The notes under the pieces: model-generated
The model's database searches: none
Told to the model about the DNA's origin: nothing
What the model saw: only the letters and a program-made list of their open reading frames with translations
Shown here: positions 45,095 through 58,917 of the stretch, piece after piece
Numbering within the stretch: position 1 is the first letter of the stretch
Layout of the letters: every line of letters begins with the position of its first letter
Program-made: the position numbers and the translations under genes
Assembly (NCBI GenBank): GCA_018970785.1
Contig: JAGWVR010000004.1
Span: forward strand, 22,039 to 86,038
Source: Planctomycetota bacterium
GTDB lineage: Bacteria > Planctomycetota > Planctomycetia > Pirellulales > UBA1268
Reading direction: 5' to 3'
Length of the DNA: 64,000 bases

Positions 45095-48000
45095 TCAGGT
45101 CGCCCGGGCGGCCGACCGCATCGCTGCCGGCTTCTCGGCGCCGGCGAACCGCTCCTGCAGCCAGAGCACGATCGGCGACGCGATGTACACCGTGCTGTAG
45201 GTGCCGGTGATGATCCCGACGAGCATCGTGAACGCGAACGCATGGATCCCCTGGCCACCGAACAGGTAGAGGATCAGCGTCGCCAAGAGGACCGTGCCGG
45301 ACGTGAGGATCGTGCGGCTGAGGGTCTGATTGACGGCCTTGTCGACCATCGCGGCGGTGACGAACGGCTGCTTTCCGCGCAACTCGCGGAGACGGTCGAA
45401 GATCACGATCGTGTCGTTGATCGAGAAGCCGACGATCGTCAGCAACGCGGCCACCACGTCGAGGCTGATCTTGAAGTCGTCGACGAGCGCCCAGCCGAGG
45501 AACGGCGACACGAACCGGCTCAGTGCCAGACAGGCGATCGCCACGAGCACGTCGTGGATCAGGGCGACGACGGCGGCCACGCCGAAGGCGACGTTTTGGA
45601 ACCGCAGCCAGACGTAGAGGACGATCATGAGCAGGCTGGCGAGCATCGCGTAGACGGCCATCACCTTGGCGTTGCCGGCGACCTTGCCACCGATCGAATT
45701 GGCCGACAGGTACACCGGGGTGTCGGCGAGCTGGCTGGCGACGGTGTCGAGCGCCTTGCGGGTCGTCTCGGCGTCGAGCGACGTCTCGAGATTCCAAGAC
45801 TCGGCCGGGCGGTTGGCACCGCTCCCCCCGGGGGAATCGATGCGGAACGCCGCCCCCGACGACCCGACGGCGGTCAGCGCTTGCTCGATCGTCGCTTCGA
45901 GCGTGGGGCGGTTGATCCGCTCGGGGAAGGAAAGCGTGACGGCCGTCGGGAGGACCGTGGCGGCCTCGCCGTCGGTGGACCGCGTCTTGATTTCGCCGTA
46001 CTGCATCGAATAAGTGAGCAGCTTGCCCGGAAAGGCGTCGCGCAGCGTCTTCTCGACCTCGCCTTCATCGCCACCGCTCCTGCGCAGCGACGTGTCGACC
46101 TTGTACCGGCTCCCGGGGGCGGCGTCGGCCGTGGTGACGGCGCTGACGGCGACGTCGGGCAACCCCGACACCGCCTGCCGCACCGCGGCCACGTCGAGCT
46201 CCTGCCCCGGCTTGAACGCCAGCTGGACGCTCGTCCCGCCGGTGAAGTCGATATCGAACAGCCCCTGGCCGCGCTGCCAGGCCGCGGCGAGCCCGAGGAG
46301 GATGAACGCCGTGGAGCCGATGATCGCCGGCTTCATCCAGGCGACGAACGGGAACGACGTCTCCCCGAAGATCCGTCCCATGTTCAGCCGCTTGATCCAC
46401 CGGCAGCGCTCCGCGAGGTCGAACATCACCCGTGCACAGAACACCGCGGTGAACAGGTTGAGCGCCAGGCCCAGGATCAGCGTCACGGCGAATCCCTTGA
46501 GCTGGTCGGTGCCGATCGAGAACAGCACGACGCCGGTGATCAACGTCGTCAGATTCGAGTCGACGATCGTCGAGAAGGCGCGTTGGAAGCCGTTGCGGAT
46601 CGCCGTCCGCAGCGAAGCCCCGCGCTGCTGTTCCTCGCGCATCCGCTCGTAGATCAGCACGTTGGCGTCGACGGCCATGCCGACCGAAAGCACCAATCCG
46701 GCCAACCCGGCAAGGGTGAACGCCGCCTTGATCGAAATCATCACGGCGACGACCAGGAGGATGTTGAGGAGCACGGCGATGTCGGCGACGAAACCCGAGA
46801 ATCGGTAGTACGCGAGCATGAACGCCAGCACCAGCGCCGTCGCCATGATCATCGCCAGCGCGCCGGACCGGATCGTGTCGGCACCGAGCTGCGGGCTGAT
46901 CGTCTGCTCGCTGATCGGCTCGCTCTGCAAGGCTGCCGGCAGGCTGCCGGCGTTGAGGACGCCGACGAGGAAATCGATGTCCGACTTGCTGAAATCGCCG
47001 GTGATCTGCCCGTTGGAGCTGATCGCCTCGCGGATCCGCGGCGCCGAGAGCAGGACGTCGTCGAGCACGATGCCCAGGCGGCTCTCGAGACCGTTGGCCG
47101 GGTTGGGGAGGTTGCTGCCCGTCAGCTGGTTGAACAGCGTCGCCCCGGCGGTGTTGAAGGCGAAGTTGACGCACGGCCGCAGGCTCTGGTCGAGGCTCGA
47201 TAAGGCGCGGACCAAGTAGCCACCGTTGACGTTGAACGGGTCGATCACGACGAGAACCTCGGTGGTCCCGTCGGGCCCGGGACGCGTCACCAGCCCCTCG
47301 GCCTCGAGTTTGTCGGTGTCGAGACGGATCCACCGGCCCCGGGGCTTGCCACCGTCGAGGACCGTCGTGCCCGGCGTGCGCGACAGTTCGATGACGCGAC
47401 CGTGTCCCGGATCGAGCGGGTTGGCCGTGATCCGGAACTCGAGCACGCCGGCGCTCGACACGATCCGCTTGACCAGTTCGACCTCCTTCGGATCCACCTC
47501 GGGCACGATGACCTCGATCTGATCGAGGCCGAAGCGCCGCACCGTGACCTCCTTCTGCCCACCCGGGTTGACGCGGCGGCTGACCGCGGCGACGAGCTTG
47601 TCCATGTCGATCGAGTCGATCTGGCCGCCGATGTCGAACAGGACGGCATCGCCGGCACCCCGAGCCGCCGAGGGGGCCAGCTTCATGTCGCCGAAATCGA
47701 TCGCGGCGACCTCGTCGAGCAGCGCTTGCCGAGCTGCCGGATCGGCGCTGCCGAGGCGGACGGCGATCCGGCCATCGGCGGTCCGCTCCACGCCCCCTCC
47801 CTCGCGCCGGGAGACGAGCGGCTGGATCCGCGCGATGCACTCGTCGACACGCCCCGTGATCTGCTTGGAGCGGTCGATCTCGTAGACGAGGATCAGGCCT
47901 CCCTTGAGATCAATTCCCAGCCGCGGCGGCCAGCCGAGGGCCACGATCACGGCACCGGCGGCGGTCGCCACCAGCACGGCGGCGATCCTCGCCCACATGT

Positions 48001-48169
48001 CACTGACGCGGAGTTGTTTGGCGAGCAGCCAGGCGACGAACGTCGGCACGACGATCACGCCGAGCGTCAGCAGCCAACTCATCCAGCCGTCCTGCCACCA
48101 CTCCGACGCGGGAAGCGCGGCCGACGCGGCCTGGGCGAGAACGGGAAGAGACGCCGAAAGCATGTGCAT
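45095..48169 (-). CDS. secDF: SecD-SecF fused protein-export membrane protein
   Basis: SecDF assists SecYEG by using proton-motive force to pull preproteins outward. Both halves are in one 1024-residue chain. SecD: LGIDLKGGLILVYEI near residue 84, then the P1/P4 periplasmic domain, and SVGMAVDANVLIYERMREE in helix region. SecF: GLFDIDFTGGTSVQL around 640, then SINDTIVIFDRLREL near 965. Two RND-type six-helix bundles can be traced. An extra N-terminal helix precedes the SecD first helix. yajC lies 33 bp upstream. The fusion is known in several phyla including planctomycetes. Confidence 0.95.
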   Translation of the reverse strand: MHMLSASLPVLAQAASAALPASEWWQDGWMSWLLTLGVIVVPTFVAWLLAKQLRVSDMWARIAAVLVATAAGAVIVALGWPPRLGIDLKGGLILVYEIDRSKQITGRVDECIARIQPLVSRREGGGVERTADGRIAVRLGSADPAARQALLDEVAAIDFGDMKLAPSAARGAGDAVLFDIGGQIDSIDMDKLVAAVSRRVNPGGQKEVTVRRFGLDQIEVIVPEVDPKEVELVKRIVSSAGVLEFRITANPLDPGHGRVIELSRTPGTTVLDGGKPRGRWIRLDTDKLEAEGLVTRPGPDGTTEVLVVIDPFNVNGGYLVRALSSLDQSLRPCVNFAFNTAGATLFNQLTGSNLPNPANGLESRLGIVLDDVLLSAPRIREAISSNGQITGDFSKSDIDFLVGVLNAGSLPAALQSEPISEQTISPQLGADTIRSGALAMIMATALVLAFMLAYYRFSGFVADIAVLLNILLVVAVMISIKAAFTLAGLAGLVLSVGMAVDANVLIYERMREEQQRGASLRTAIRNGFQRAFSTIVDSNLTTLITGVVLFSIGTDQLKGFAVTLILGLALNLFTAVFCARVMFDLAERCRWIKRLNMGRIFGETSFPFVAWMKPAIIGSTAFILLGLAAAWQRGQGLFDIDFTGGTSVQLAFKPGQELDVAAVRQAVSGLPDVAVSAVTTADAAPGSRYKVDTSLRRSGGDEGEVEKTLRDAFPGKLLTYSMQYGEIKTRSTDGEAATVLPTAVTLSFPERINRPTLEATIEQALTAVGSSGAAFRIDSPGGSGANRPAESWNLETSLDAETTRKALDTVASQLADTPVYLSANSIGGKVAGNAKVMAVYAMLASLLMIVLYVWLRFQNVAFGVAAVVALIHDVLVAIACLALSRFVSPFLGWALVDDFKISLDVVAALLTIVGFSINDTIVIFDRLRELRGKQPFVTAAMVDKAVNQTLSRTILTSGTVLLATLILYLFGGQGIHAFAFTMLVGIITGTYSTVYIASPIVLWLQERFAGAEKPAAMRSAARAT

Positions 48170-48202
48170 GGAATGGGTTCCGCTGGACGGCCGCGGCCGG
48201 GA

Positions 48203-48622
48203 TCAATCCCCGGCGGCGACCCCGGCCTCGGAGGCGTCGAGCACCCGGGCGATGCTCGACAGGGTCACCGTGATCTTCACCGACCCGGAATCGTCGACCT
48301 TGAGCGTGACCCGTTGCCCGTCGCGATCGACGTTGGCCACGGTGCCGTAGATCCCCGCGCTGGTGAGCACGCGGTCGTTTTTCTTGAGACCCCCGAGGAG
48401 CCGATCCTGCTTCTTTTGCCGCTCCTGCTCGGGGCGCAGCACCATGAACCAGCCGAGCAGCAGGATCAGGGGGAGCGTGACCCACGGGAAGACCTGCTCG
48501 GCAACCCCACCCGGTGGCGCGGCCCCGGCAGGGGCGTCGGCCGGGGCGGCCACCTGGCAGACGAGGCCGGCGACGGCGCCGACGGGCAGGGAGGTCAACG
48601 GCAGGACGACGGATGGCGGCAT
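48203..48622 (-). CDS. yajC: Preprotein translocase subunit YajC
   Basis: A 139-residue single-span protein that associates with SecDF. After an N-terminal extension, the helix FPWVTLPLILLLGWFMVLRPEQERQKKQ carries the YajC hallmark (membrane helix then RP-x-K-rich segment), followed by LLGGLKKNDRVLTSAGIYGTV. ATG 48622 is used instead of the track's longer ORF, which runs into the tgt 3' end. It lies 167 bp after tgt with nothing recognised in that gap. Confidence 0.92.
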   Translation of the reverse strand: MPPSVVLPLTSLPVGAVAGLVCQVAAPADAPAGAAPPGGVAEQVFPWVTLPLILLLGWFMVLRPEQERQKKQDRLLGGLKKNDRVLTSAGIYGTVANVDRDGQRVTLKVDDSGSVKITVTLSSIARVLDASEAGVAAGD

Positions 48623-48789
48623 GGCAGGGTGCCGACCGGCATCACGCCGGCGATTCGGAACGATTTCGAGAGGAAAACCGCTCAATGTAGTGGTCGAGGC
48701 GCACGTCGGACAAGCCCGCCGCGGTGCCGACGGGAAAGGGGCGGCTGGCGGATCCGGCGGGGCGACCGCCATCGGCAGTCCGACGTCCT

Positions 48790-49923
48790 TCACCTCGCCG
48801 TGGTGGCGTCACCGGCCGCACCAGGCTCGAGGAGGGAGAGCAGCCGGTCGTGCTCCACCGCGAACCGGTCGGCGACGATCGCCCCCCGTAACCGGGCGAC
48901 GAGCCGCTGGTAGAAGGTGAGGTTGTGGATCGAGAGGAGGATCGGGCCGAGCATCTCGCCGGCTTGGAACAGGTGCCGCAGGTAGCCGCGCCCGTGTCGG
49001 CAGGCGGCGCACGGGCAGTCTTCCTCGATCGGCTGCTCGTCGCGTGTGTGGCGGGCGTTGCGCAGCCTGATCTCGCCGTGGAACGTGAACGCCAGGGCAT
49101 TGCGGCCGCAGCGCGTCGGCAGTACGCAATCGAACATGTCGATCCCGGCCGCGACGGCGGCCACGATGTCGGCCGGTTTGCCGACCCCCATCAGATAGCG
49201 CGGGCGGTCCGGGGGAAGGTGGGGCACCGTGGCCGCGAGCGTCGTGCGCATCGCCTCCGGACCCTCGCCAACCGACAGGCCGCCGACGGCGTATCCGGGG
49301 AGGTCCAGGTCACGGAGGCGGGCGGCGCTCTCGGCGCGGAGGTCGGCATCCAGGCCCCCCTGGACGATCCCGAACAGCGCTTGATCGGCGCGGCGTTTGG
49401 CGGCGCGGCATCGCTCGGCCCAGCGCAGTGAACGGCGCATCGCGTCGGCCACCGCCCCGCGGTCGGCAGGCAGCGCGATCACGTGGTCGAGCTGCATGAT
49501 GATGTCGGCGCCGAGCGCCTCCTGGATCCGGACGGCCTCTTCGGGAGTGAGGTCGATCGCCCGTCCGTCGACGTGTGAGCGGAACACGGCACCGGCGTCG
49601 GTCACCCGCACCTGGCGCGCCAGGCTGAACACCTGGAAACCGCCGCTGTCGGTCAGCGTCGGGCCACGCCAGCCCATGAACCGCGCCAGGCCGCCGGCAG
49701 CGGCGACGATCGCTTCGCCCGGACGGAGGTGGAGGTGGTAGGTATTGGCCAGGACCATGCCGGCGCCGGTCTCGGCGACGCGGCCGATGTCGACCCCCTT
49801 CACCGTGGCGGCGGTGCCCACCGGCATGAACAGCGGCGTCGGGACGTCACCGTGCGGCGTCGAGAGCACGCCCGCCCGGGCGCGAGCGGACGTGGCTTCG
49901 ATCCGGAGGTGAACAGGGCCCAT
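48790..49923 (-). CDS. tgt: Queuine tRNA-ribosyltransferase
   Basis: Tgt exchanges G34 of GUN tRNAs for preQ1 (the queuosine precursor). [13 protein letters not shown] holds the general acid/base aspartate, and [14 protein letters not shown] the nucleophile region. The zinc site is CPCAAC with a following His. 377 residues is standard. The tgt-yajC-secDF order is common in bacteria and supports each call. ugd lies 9 bp upstream. Confidence 0.95.
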   Translation of the reverse strand: MGPVHLRIEATSARARAGVLSTPHGDVPTPLFMPVGTAATVKGVDIGRVAETGAGMVLANTYHLHLRPGEAIVAAAGGLARFMGWRGPTLTDSGGFQVFSLARQVRVTDAGAVFRSHVDGRAIDLTPEEAVRIQEALGADIIMQLDHVIALPADRGAVADAMRRSLRWAERCRAAKRRADQALFGIVQGGLDADLRAESAARLRDLDLPGYAVGGLSVGEGPEAMRTTLAATVPHLPPDRPRYLMGVGKPADIVAAVAAGIDMFDCVLPTRCGRNALAFTFHGEIRLRNARHTRDEQPIEEDCPCAACRHGRGYLRHLFQAGEMLGPILLSIHNLTFYQRLVARLRGAIVADRFAVEHDRLLSLLEPGAAGDATTAR

Positions 49924-49932
49924 CGGCGGGCC

Positions 49933-51258
49933 TCAGCCCGAGGCCGGACCGGTGACCGGCTGCTTCCCGATCGCCTCGTAGGCGAAGCCGCGGGTGCGCA
50001 TGTCGGCGGGGGAGTAGAGGTTGCGACCGTCGATGATCACCCGGTGCTTCATCCGCCGTGCCATGTCGTCGAAATCAGGACGGCGGAAATCCCCCCACTC
50101 GGTGACGATCACGAGGCACTCCGCCCCGTCGAGGGCCTCGAGGGGGCCCGATGCGTAGCGGAGACGATCGCCGTACATCGCCTTCACGTTGGCCATCGCC
50201 TCGGGATCGAAGACCGTCAGCCGCGCGCCGCCGGCAAGCAGCCGTTCGATGAGATCGATCGCCGGGGCATCGCGGATGTCGTCGGTGCGCGGCTTGAACG
50301 CCAACCCCCAGATGGCGATCGCGCGGTCGCTGAGCCTGTTGCCGAAGTGCCTGGCGACTTTCTCGCCGAGGACCTGCTTCTGGGCGAGGTTGGTCTCGTG
50401 GACCGCCGCGAGGATCCGCGGCTCGATCCCCTTGTCGCGGGCCATCGACGCCAGGGCCTGGACATCCTTGGGGAAGCAACTGCCGCCATAGCCGGCGCCA
50501 GGGAACAGAAAGGCGAAGCCGATCCGGCTGTCGTGGCCGATCCCGCGCCGGACGTCGTCGATGTCGGCCTCCATGCGCTCGCAGAGATTGGCGACTTCGT
50601 TGATGAAACTGATCTTCGTCGCCAACAGCGCGTTGGCGACGTACTTGGTCATCTCGGAACTCTCGGGCGACATCGTGAGGAACGGGTTCTCGGTCCGGAG
50701 AAACGGGGCATAGAGGGCACGAAGCGTTTCGCCGACCTCGGCCGAGCGGACGCCGACGACCACTCGGTCGGGCTTCTGAAAGTCGTCGATCGCCGCCCCC
50801 TCCTTGAGGAACTCGGGGTTGCTGGCCACGCGGCAGTCCCGCCCTGTCCGCTGCCGCAAGCGATATTCGATGCCGGCGCACGTGCCGACCGGCACAGTGC
50901 TCTTGGTGACGACGATCGTCTCCGGACGGAGATGGGGAGCGATCGAATCGACGACGCTCCAGAGGGCGGTCAGATCGGCCGATCCGTCGGCCGCGGGGGG
51001 CGTGCCGACGGCGAGGAACACGATGTCCGCGGCGGCGACGGCGGAGGCGGTGTCGGTGGTGAAGGCGAGTCGCCCCGCCCGGGAGTTGCGTTCGACGAGA
51101 TCCGCCAACCCAGGCTCGTAGATCGGGATCTCGCCGCGGCGGAGCATCGCCACCTTGTCGGCGTTGATGTCGATGCAGGTGACGTTGTTGCCGCTGTCGG
51201 CAAAACAGGTTCCCGTGACGAGCCCGACATATCCCGTGCCGACGACCGCGATCCTCAT
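49933..51258 (-). CDS. ugd: UDP-glucose 6-dehydrogenase
   Basis: The enzyme oxidises UDP-glucose to UDP-glucuronate with two [21 protein letters not shown] is the N-terminal NAD loop; [11 protein letters not shown] carries the catalytic cysteine at about 260; [13 protein letters not shown] and [16 protein letters not shown] are conserved. 441 residues fits. UDP-glucuronate feeds extracellular polysaccharides and modified lipid A sugars, fitting the nearby ArnT-like genes. A GC-rich palindrome CCCCG/CGGGG occurs just after the gyrA stop in the 125-bp gap upstream, without a T-tract. Confidence 0.95.
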   Translation of the reverse strand: MRIAVVGTGYVGLVTGTCFADSGNNVTCIDINADKVAMLRRGEIPIYEPGLADLVERNSRAGRLAFTTDTASAVAAADIVFLAVGTPPAADGSADLTALWSVVDSIAPHLRPETIVVTKSTVPVGTCAGIEYRLRQRTGRDCRVASNPEFLKEGAAIDDFQKPDRVVVGVRSAEVGETLRALYAPFLRTENPFLTMSPESSEMTKYVANALLATKISFINEVANLCERMEADIDDVRRGIGHDSRIGFAFLFPGAGYGGSCFPKDVQALASMARDKGIEPRILAAVHETNLAQKQVLGEKVARHFGNRLSDRAIAIWGLAFKPRTDDIRDAPAIDLIERLLAGGARLTVFDPEAMANVKAMYGDRLRYASGPLEALDGAECLVIVTEWGDFRRPDFDDMARRMKHRVIIDGRNLYSPADMRTRGFAYEAIGKQPVTGPASG

Positions 51259-51383
51259 GGCTTACTTCCCGTTCAGAAAAACCGTCCCGGTACGACGCCG
51301 CCCTGGCCCGCCACCTGCCCCGCCGTCGGGGTCGTCACCCCGCGGGAGAACCTCGTCATTTGAATCCCCGACGTTGCCCGGGG

Positions 51384-54206
<2,823 letters not shown>

Positions 54207-54397
54207 CCGGTCCGCGGAGGGGCCGAGAAAGGCGGCAAGGAACCTGAACATACCCGTCGGGAAAGGGCGGTCAACCCGCGGAAAACCGCGGCTTCCGGGG
54301 GCGCGTCCGCCTTGACCCGTGCCCCCCGGGCACCTACCCTCCCCGCCCCTCGGCGCCGGCGGAGGCGCAGGGGTCCCTCCCGGCCCAGGCAGTACCA

Positions 54398-56116
54398 GTG
54401 CCCCCCGAACGCTTCCACGGTCCGATCGTCGCCGCCATCGCCGCCGTGGTGTTGCTCGTCAACATCGGGGGCGTCGCGCTCCACGACGAGGACGAGCCAC
54501 GCAACGCCGCCTGCTCGCGGGCCATGGCCGCGCGCGGCGATTGGGTCGTGCCGTCGTTCAACGGCCAGATGCGGCTCGACAAGCCGGCACTGGTCAACTG
54601 GCTGCACCTGGCCGGCTACGCGGTCGCCGGGCCGAACGAGACCGGCGCCCGCCTCGGCGGGGCGATCCTCTCGGTGGGGACCTGCCTCCTGACCTGGGCG
54701 ATCGGCCGCCGTCTCCACGGCGCCGCCGTCGGGTTCCTCGCCGGATGCGCGATGGCCAGTGCCGCCTGGACCGGGATCGCGGGGCGGGCCGCCACACCCG
54801 ATGCACCGCTGACGTTCTTCACGACCCTGGCGCTGGCGCTGTTCGTCGACGGCATCGGCGGCGCCGGTCGGCCGACGATCTCACGACGCCGGGCCATCGC
54901 GATCGGCGCGGCCTGCGGCGGCGCGCTGCTGACGAAGGGCCCGATCGGGCTGCTGTTCCCCCTCGCGGCGCTGGTCGGCTGCGGGCTGCTGCTGGGCGCC
55001 GGCACGTCCGGTCGGCCCGGTGTGCGTGACCGTCTCGCCGGCGTCGTCGCGATCCGTCCGGGGTGGATCGTCGCCGGCGCACTGGTGGTGGCGGCACCGT
55101 GGTACGTCTGGGTCAGCCTCCGCACCGACGGCGCGTGGCTCAAGGGCTTCCTGCTGATCCACAACCTGCGCCGGTTCACACAGCCGATGGAGGGGCACTC
55201 GGGCTCCTGGCTCTACTACCCCGCCGTCGTCGCCGTGACTTTTTTCCCCTGGTCGATCGTGCTGGCCGCGACGCTGTCGCGCGCCTGCGTGCTCTCCTGG
55301 CGGCCGGCCGATCACCGCCATGCCGCGACCGTGATCTCCACGGTCTGGGTGGCGACCTGGGTGCTCGCCCTGTCGGCGGCCGCGACCAAGCTGCCGGGCT
55401 ACGTGTGGCCGGCGTTTCCCGCCCTGGCAGTGCTCACCGCCGCCTTCCTCCACGACTGGTCCCAGGACGACCTGCCCGGCTTTGGCCGCCGGGCCGAAGG
55501 GGCGCTGCTTCCAGACCGGACGATGGCGGTGGCCTGGACGATCCTCCTCGTCGGCGGCCTGGGAATCGCGGTCGCCCCGTGGCTGGCGGGGGACCGCCTC
55601 CCCGACACGGCGCGCTGGCTGGCGGTCCCGGCACTGGCCTGCACCGCGGGGGCGGGGGCGGCGTGGTGGTGGCAGCGCCGCGGGCGACGCGATCGATCGT
55701 TGGCGACACTCGCGCTGACCGCCGCGGCGTTCACCGGCTTCGTCGCCACCGCCGGGCCGACCGCCGTCCAGTCCGGCGCGGCCGGACCGCGTCATCTCGC
55801 CACGCTGCTCGCCCCCCCGGCGACCGACGATGCCTGGGTCTCGGTCGGGACCGTGCCGGCGAGCGTCGTGTTCTACACCGGGGCGACGATCCGCGAGGTC
55901 GAGTCGGTCGCGGCCGCCGCCGATCACCTCCGGCGGCATCCGGCCGGAATGGTGTTCGCCGCCCGGGACAACGCCCGGGATCTCGCCCCGCTTCTCGGGC
56001 CGGACCACGTCGTCGTCCATCGGGTACCCCTGCCGTTCGCCGACGAACTCGTCGTCGTCGCCCGGCGCGCCAGCGCGGAGACCATCGCGGCATGCGAGCC
56101 ACCCAGCCAGCCCTGA
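54398..56116 (+). CDS. ArnT-like membrane glycosyltransferase (GT83), first copy
   Basis: A polytopic 572-residue enzyme of the type that moves a sugar from polyprenyl phosphate onto lipid A or a protein. The first periplasmic loop has [28 protein letters not shown] with the DE pair typical of GT-C/GT83 active sites, followed by [10 protein letters not shown]. Other matches are [22 protein letters not shown] and the [12 protein letters not shown] segment. The start is GTG 54398. It overlaps the next paralogue by 25 nt. Specificity (aminoarabinose or another sugar) cannot be set from sequence. Confidence 0.85.
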   Translation: MPPERFHGPIVAAIAAVVLLVNIGGVALHDEDEPRNAACSRAMAARGDWVVPSFNGQMRLDKPALVNWLHLAGYAVAGPNETGARLGGAILSVGTCLLTWAIGRRLHGAAVGFLAGCAMASAAWTGIAGRAATPDAPLTFFTTLALALFVDGIGGAGRPTISRRRAIAIGAACGGALLTKGPIGLLFPLAALVGCGLLLGAGTSGRPGVRDRLAGVVAIRPGWIVAGALVVAAPWYVWVSLRTDGAWLKGFLLIHNLRRFTQPMEGHSGSWLYYPAVVAVTFFPWSIVLAATLSRACVLSWRPADHRHAATVISTVWVATWVLALSAAATKLPGYVWPAFPALAVLTAAFLHDWSQDDLPGFGRRAEGALLPDRTMAVAWTILLVGGLGIAVAPWLAGDRLPDTARWLAVPALACTAGAGAAWWWQRRGRRDRSLATLALTAAAFTGFVATAGPTAVQSGAAGPRHLATLLAPPATDDAWVSVGTVPASVVFYTGATIREVESVAAAADHLRRHPAGMVFAARDNARDLAPLLGPDHVVVHRVPLPFADELVVVARRASAETIAACEPPSQP

Positions 56117-57861
56117 AACCGACCGCTGCCGACGCCTGGCTGAGTCCCCGCCTGACGACGGCGATCGTCGTCGTCGTGGCCTGCGCCAGTCTGGCCGCCG
56201 GCTTCGCGCCGATGCCGTTGTGGGACGAGGACGAGCCGCGGTTCGCGGCGATCGCGCGGGGCATGCTCGACTCGGGCGACTGGGTCGTGCCCCGGTTCAA
56301 CGACACGCTCGCCGTCGACAAGCCCGTCCTCATGCACTGGTGCATGGCGGCGGCGGCGGCGCTGCTGGGCCCCGACGAGCGCGTCGCCCGTCTGCCGGCC
56401 GCGCTCGCCACTCTGCTGGCAGCGCTGGCGCTCCACCGCGCCGGGAGCCGCTGGTTCTCACCGGCCGTCGGCGTGACCGCCGCCCTGGCCTTCGTCGGGT
56501 GCCTGCTGGTGGGGATCGAAGCCCATGCCGCGACCCCCGACGCGATCCTCACCGCTGCCACCGCCTGGGCGACGGTGCTCGCGGCCGAACCACTCGTCGG
56601 CGGAGCGACGAGGATCGGCGTGGCGCGGGCACTACTCGTCGGTGCGCTGTGCGGTCTGGCCGTGCTCTGCAAGGGACCGATCGGCTTCGTCGGGCCGGCC
56701 GCGGTGGTCGGGACGTGGGCCTGGGCGGCGCGGACGGCGTGCCATGTGCCCGACGGCGGGCGTCCGGGCCTCGGGGCGCTCGTCGCCGGCGCCGGCGACG
56801 CGCTGCGGTCCCTCCGCCCGCTGGCGATCGTGGTCGGCACGCTGGCGGTCGCCGCTCCGTGGTACGTCGCCGTCGCGATCCGCACCGGCGGGGAATGGCC
56901 GGCAGGCTTCTTCCTCGTCCACAACATCGGCCGGTTCGCCGCGCCGATGGAGAACCACCAGGGGGGACTGCTGTTCCACGTCGTCGGTCTGTTGATCGGA
57001 TTCTTCCCTTGGTCGTCGTTCCTGCCGCTGGCCGTCGTCCTTGCCGGTTGGCGCGTCGTCCGCGGCGGCGACTCGCCCGGCCGGCGCCAGGCGCTCGGCC
57101 TGGCCCTCGTCTGGCTGGCGGTGTGGATGATCGGCTTCTCGCTGGCGGCGACGAAACTCCCCAACTACGTCCTCCCCGCCTACCCGGCGGCGGCGCTGAT
57201 CGTGGCGGCGATCGCCGTCGACGCCTGCGCGCGTGTCAGCTGGCCCCACCCGCGGTGGCTGCTCGCCGGCATCGCGAGTCTCGCGTTCGGGGGTGTGGCG
57301 ACCGCCGTCACCGTGCTCGTCGCCGCACGCTACGGGCTGGCAGGGTGCGAGGCGGTGGCAGTCGTGGGGCTGATCCCGGTCGTCGGGGCGGCACTGTGCC
57401 TCGGGCTGGCGCGCCGGTCGCCGGGGCAGGCACTGGCAACGCTCACGCTCACCGGACTGATCTACACGCCGCTGGCCGTCGGCCCCGCCGCGGCGCGGAT
57501 CGCAGCCGCCAACGAACTTCCCGGTCTGGTAGCCGCCGCCCACCGGCATGCTGGCGGACAGGCGCGGCTCGGAACCTATCCGCAGAACACGCCGGCGATC
57601 GTGTATTACGCCGGCGACACCGTCCGGGAATGGCCGGCCAACGCCGCGGCGCGGGCAGCAGGCTTCCTCCGCAGCGGCCCCGACGCGGTCCTCGTCGTGC
57701 CCGCCGGGCGGCTGGCGGCCCTCGAGCGCTGGCTGCCGCCGGGCACGGGGGTCGTGGCGCGGGCCCGGCCGCTGTTCAAGGACGAGGATTTCGTCGCCGT
57801 CGGTACGGTGCGACCGGGTGCGACCGCCGTGGGAAGCACGTCCCGGAGGCTCGAACGATGA
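56092..57861 (+). CDS. ArnT-like membrane glycosyltransferase (GT83), second copy
   Basis: A 589-residue paralogue of the gene just upstream, with the same layout: WDEDEPRFAAIARGMLDSGD, VDKPVLMHW, ATPDAILTAAT, LCKGPIGFVGPA and FFPWSSFLPLAVV. It starts at ATG 56092 inside the end of the first copy and its stop overlaps the following GT2 start, so all three are translationally coupled. The track shows a longer ORF whose upstream part is out-of-frame read-through of the first copy. Two diverged copies suggest distinct acceptor or donor use. Confidence 0.86.
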   Translation: MRATQPALKPTAADAWLSPRLTTAIVVVVACASLAAGFAPMPLWDEDEPRFAAIARGMLDSGDWVVPRFNDTLAVDKPVLMHWCMAAAAALLGPDERVARLPAALATLLAALALHRAGSRWFSPAVGVTAALAFVGCLLVGIEAHAATPDAILTAATAWATVLAAEPLVGGATRIGVARALLVGALCGLAVLCKGPIGFVGPAAVVGTWAWAARTACHVPDGGRPGLGALVAGAGDALRSLRPLAIVVGTLAVAAPWYVAVAIRTGGEWPAGFFLVHNIGRFAAPMENHQGGLLFHVVGLLIGFFPWSSFLPLAVVLAGWRVVRGGDSPGRRQALGLALVWLAVWMIGFSLAATKLPNYVLPAYPAAALIVAAIAVDACARVSWPHPRWLLAGIASLAFGGVATAVTVLVAARYGLAGCEAVAVVGLIPVVGAALCLGLARRSPGQALATLTLTGLIYTPLAVGPAAARIAAANELPGLVAAAHRHAGGQARLGTYPQNTPAIVYYAGDTVREWPANAAARAAGFLRSGPDAVLVVPAGRLAALERWLPPGTGVVARARPLFKDEDFVAVGTVRPGATAVGSTSRRLER

Positions 57862-58865
57862 CGATCACACCGTTCCGCGGCGATTCCCCACCGCCCCGGC
57901 GGCCCGTGCCACGGCTGTCGGTCGTGATCCCCTGCCACAACGAGGCGGCGGTCGTCGCGACCACGCATCGCCGTCTCGTCGCGGTCCTCGAGGGGGCGGG
58001 GCTGGAGTTCGAGGTGGTGTACGTCGACGACGGCAGTCGCGACGAGACGCTCGAGTGCCTCGAACGGATCGCAGCCGCCGATCCCCGCGCCCGGGTCATC
58101 GAACTGTCGCGCAATTTCGGCCAGCAGGCGGCGATGTCGGCGGGACTCGCCGAGACCACCGGCGACGCTGTCGTGCTCATCGATGCCGACCTCCAGGACC
58201 CCCCGGAGGTGATTCCCGAGATGGTGGCCATGTGGCGCGACGGTGCCGACGTCGCCTACGGGCGGCGCCGCTCACGCGACGGTGAGACGCGCTTCAAGCT
58301 GCTCACCGCGGCCCTGTTCCACCGCCTCCTGTCGCGGGCGGTCCCCCATCCGATCCCGGTCGACACCGGCGACTTCAAACTGCTCGACCGGGCGGTCGTC
58401 GATACGATCGTCGCCCTGCCCGAGCGGCGGCGCTACCTGCGGACGATGGTCGCCTGGACGGGGTTCCGGCACGAGGCGGTGTGGTACGACCGCCACGCCC
58501 GGGCCGCCGGCACCACCAATTACTCGCCTCTCAAACTCGCCCGGCTCGCCGGCGACGCCCTGGTGCTGTCGTCGGACCTGCCGATGCGGATGACCTGGGT
58601 CCTCGTCGGCGGCCTGGTCACGGTCGCGACGGTGGCGGCTGTCACGGCCGCCACGGCACCGCCCGGACCTCCCGGCGTGGCCGCGCTGCTGGCCGTCGCC
58701 GCCGGCGTGGCCGCAGCGCCGACCGCCGCGGTGGCTCTCGTCGGGGAGTACGTCGTCCGCACCTACCGCGAGGCACAGCACCGTCCGGCCTGGATCGTGC
58801 GCCGGAGGATCGGCCTCGGTCTGGGCGCGGCCCGCGGCGGCCCGCCCCGCTCCGCCGCCGCCTGA
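57858..58865 (+). CDS. GT2 polyprenyl-phosphate glycosyltransferase (ArnC/GtrB-like)
   Basis: A 335-residue inner-membrane glycosyltransferase. N-terminal GT-A catalytic domain with LSVVIPCHNEAAVV, VVYVDDGSRDETLE, ELSRNFGQQAAMSAG and VLIDADLQDPPEVIPEM (DxD-type metal site), then FKLLDRAVVD and two C-terminal helices (MTWVLVGGLVTVATVAAVTA and the following span). Such enzymes charge undecaprenyl phosphate with a sugar. ATG 57858 overlaps the upstream stop. With the two GT83 genes this looks like a donor-making enzyme plus two transferases, like arnC/arnT. Confidence 0.9.
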   Translation: MTITPFRGDSPPPRRPVPRLSVVIPCHNEAAVVATTHRRLVAVLEGAGLEFEVVYVDDGSRDETLECLERIAAADPRARVIELSRNFGQQAAMSAGLAETTGDAVVLIDADLQDPPEVIPEMVAMWRDGADVAYGRRRSRDGETRFKLLTAALFHRLLSRAVPHPIPVDTGDFKLLDRAVVDTIVALPERRRYLRTMVAWTGFRHEAVWYDRHARAAGTTNYSPLKLARLAGDALVLSSDLPMRMTWVLVGGLVTVATVAAVTAATAPPGPPGVAALLAVAAGVAAAPTAAVALVGEYVVRTYREAQHRPAWIVRRRIGLGLGAARGGPPRSAAA

Positions 58866-58917
58866 CGATCGGCGGCGGAGGGGGAAGGCACCGGCAGAGG
58901 CAGTCCGCGCGGCCGCC

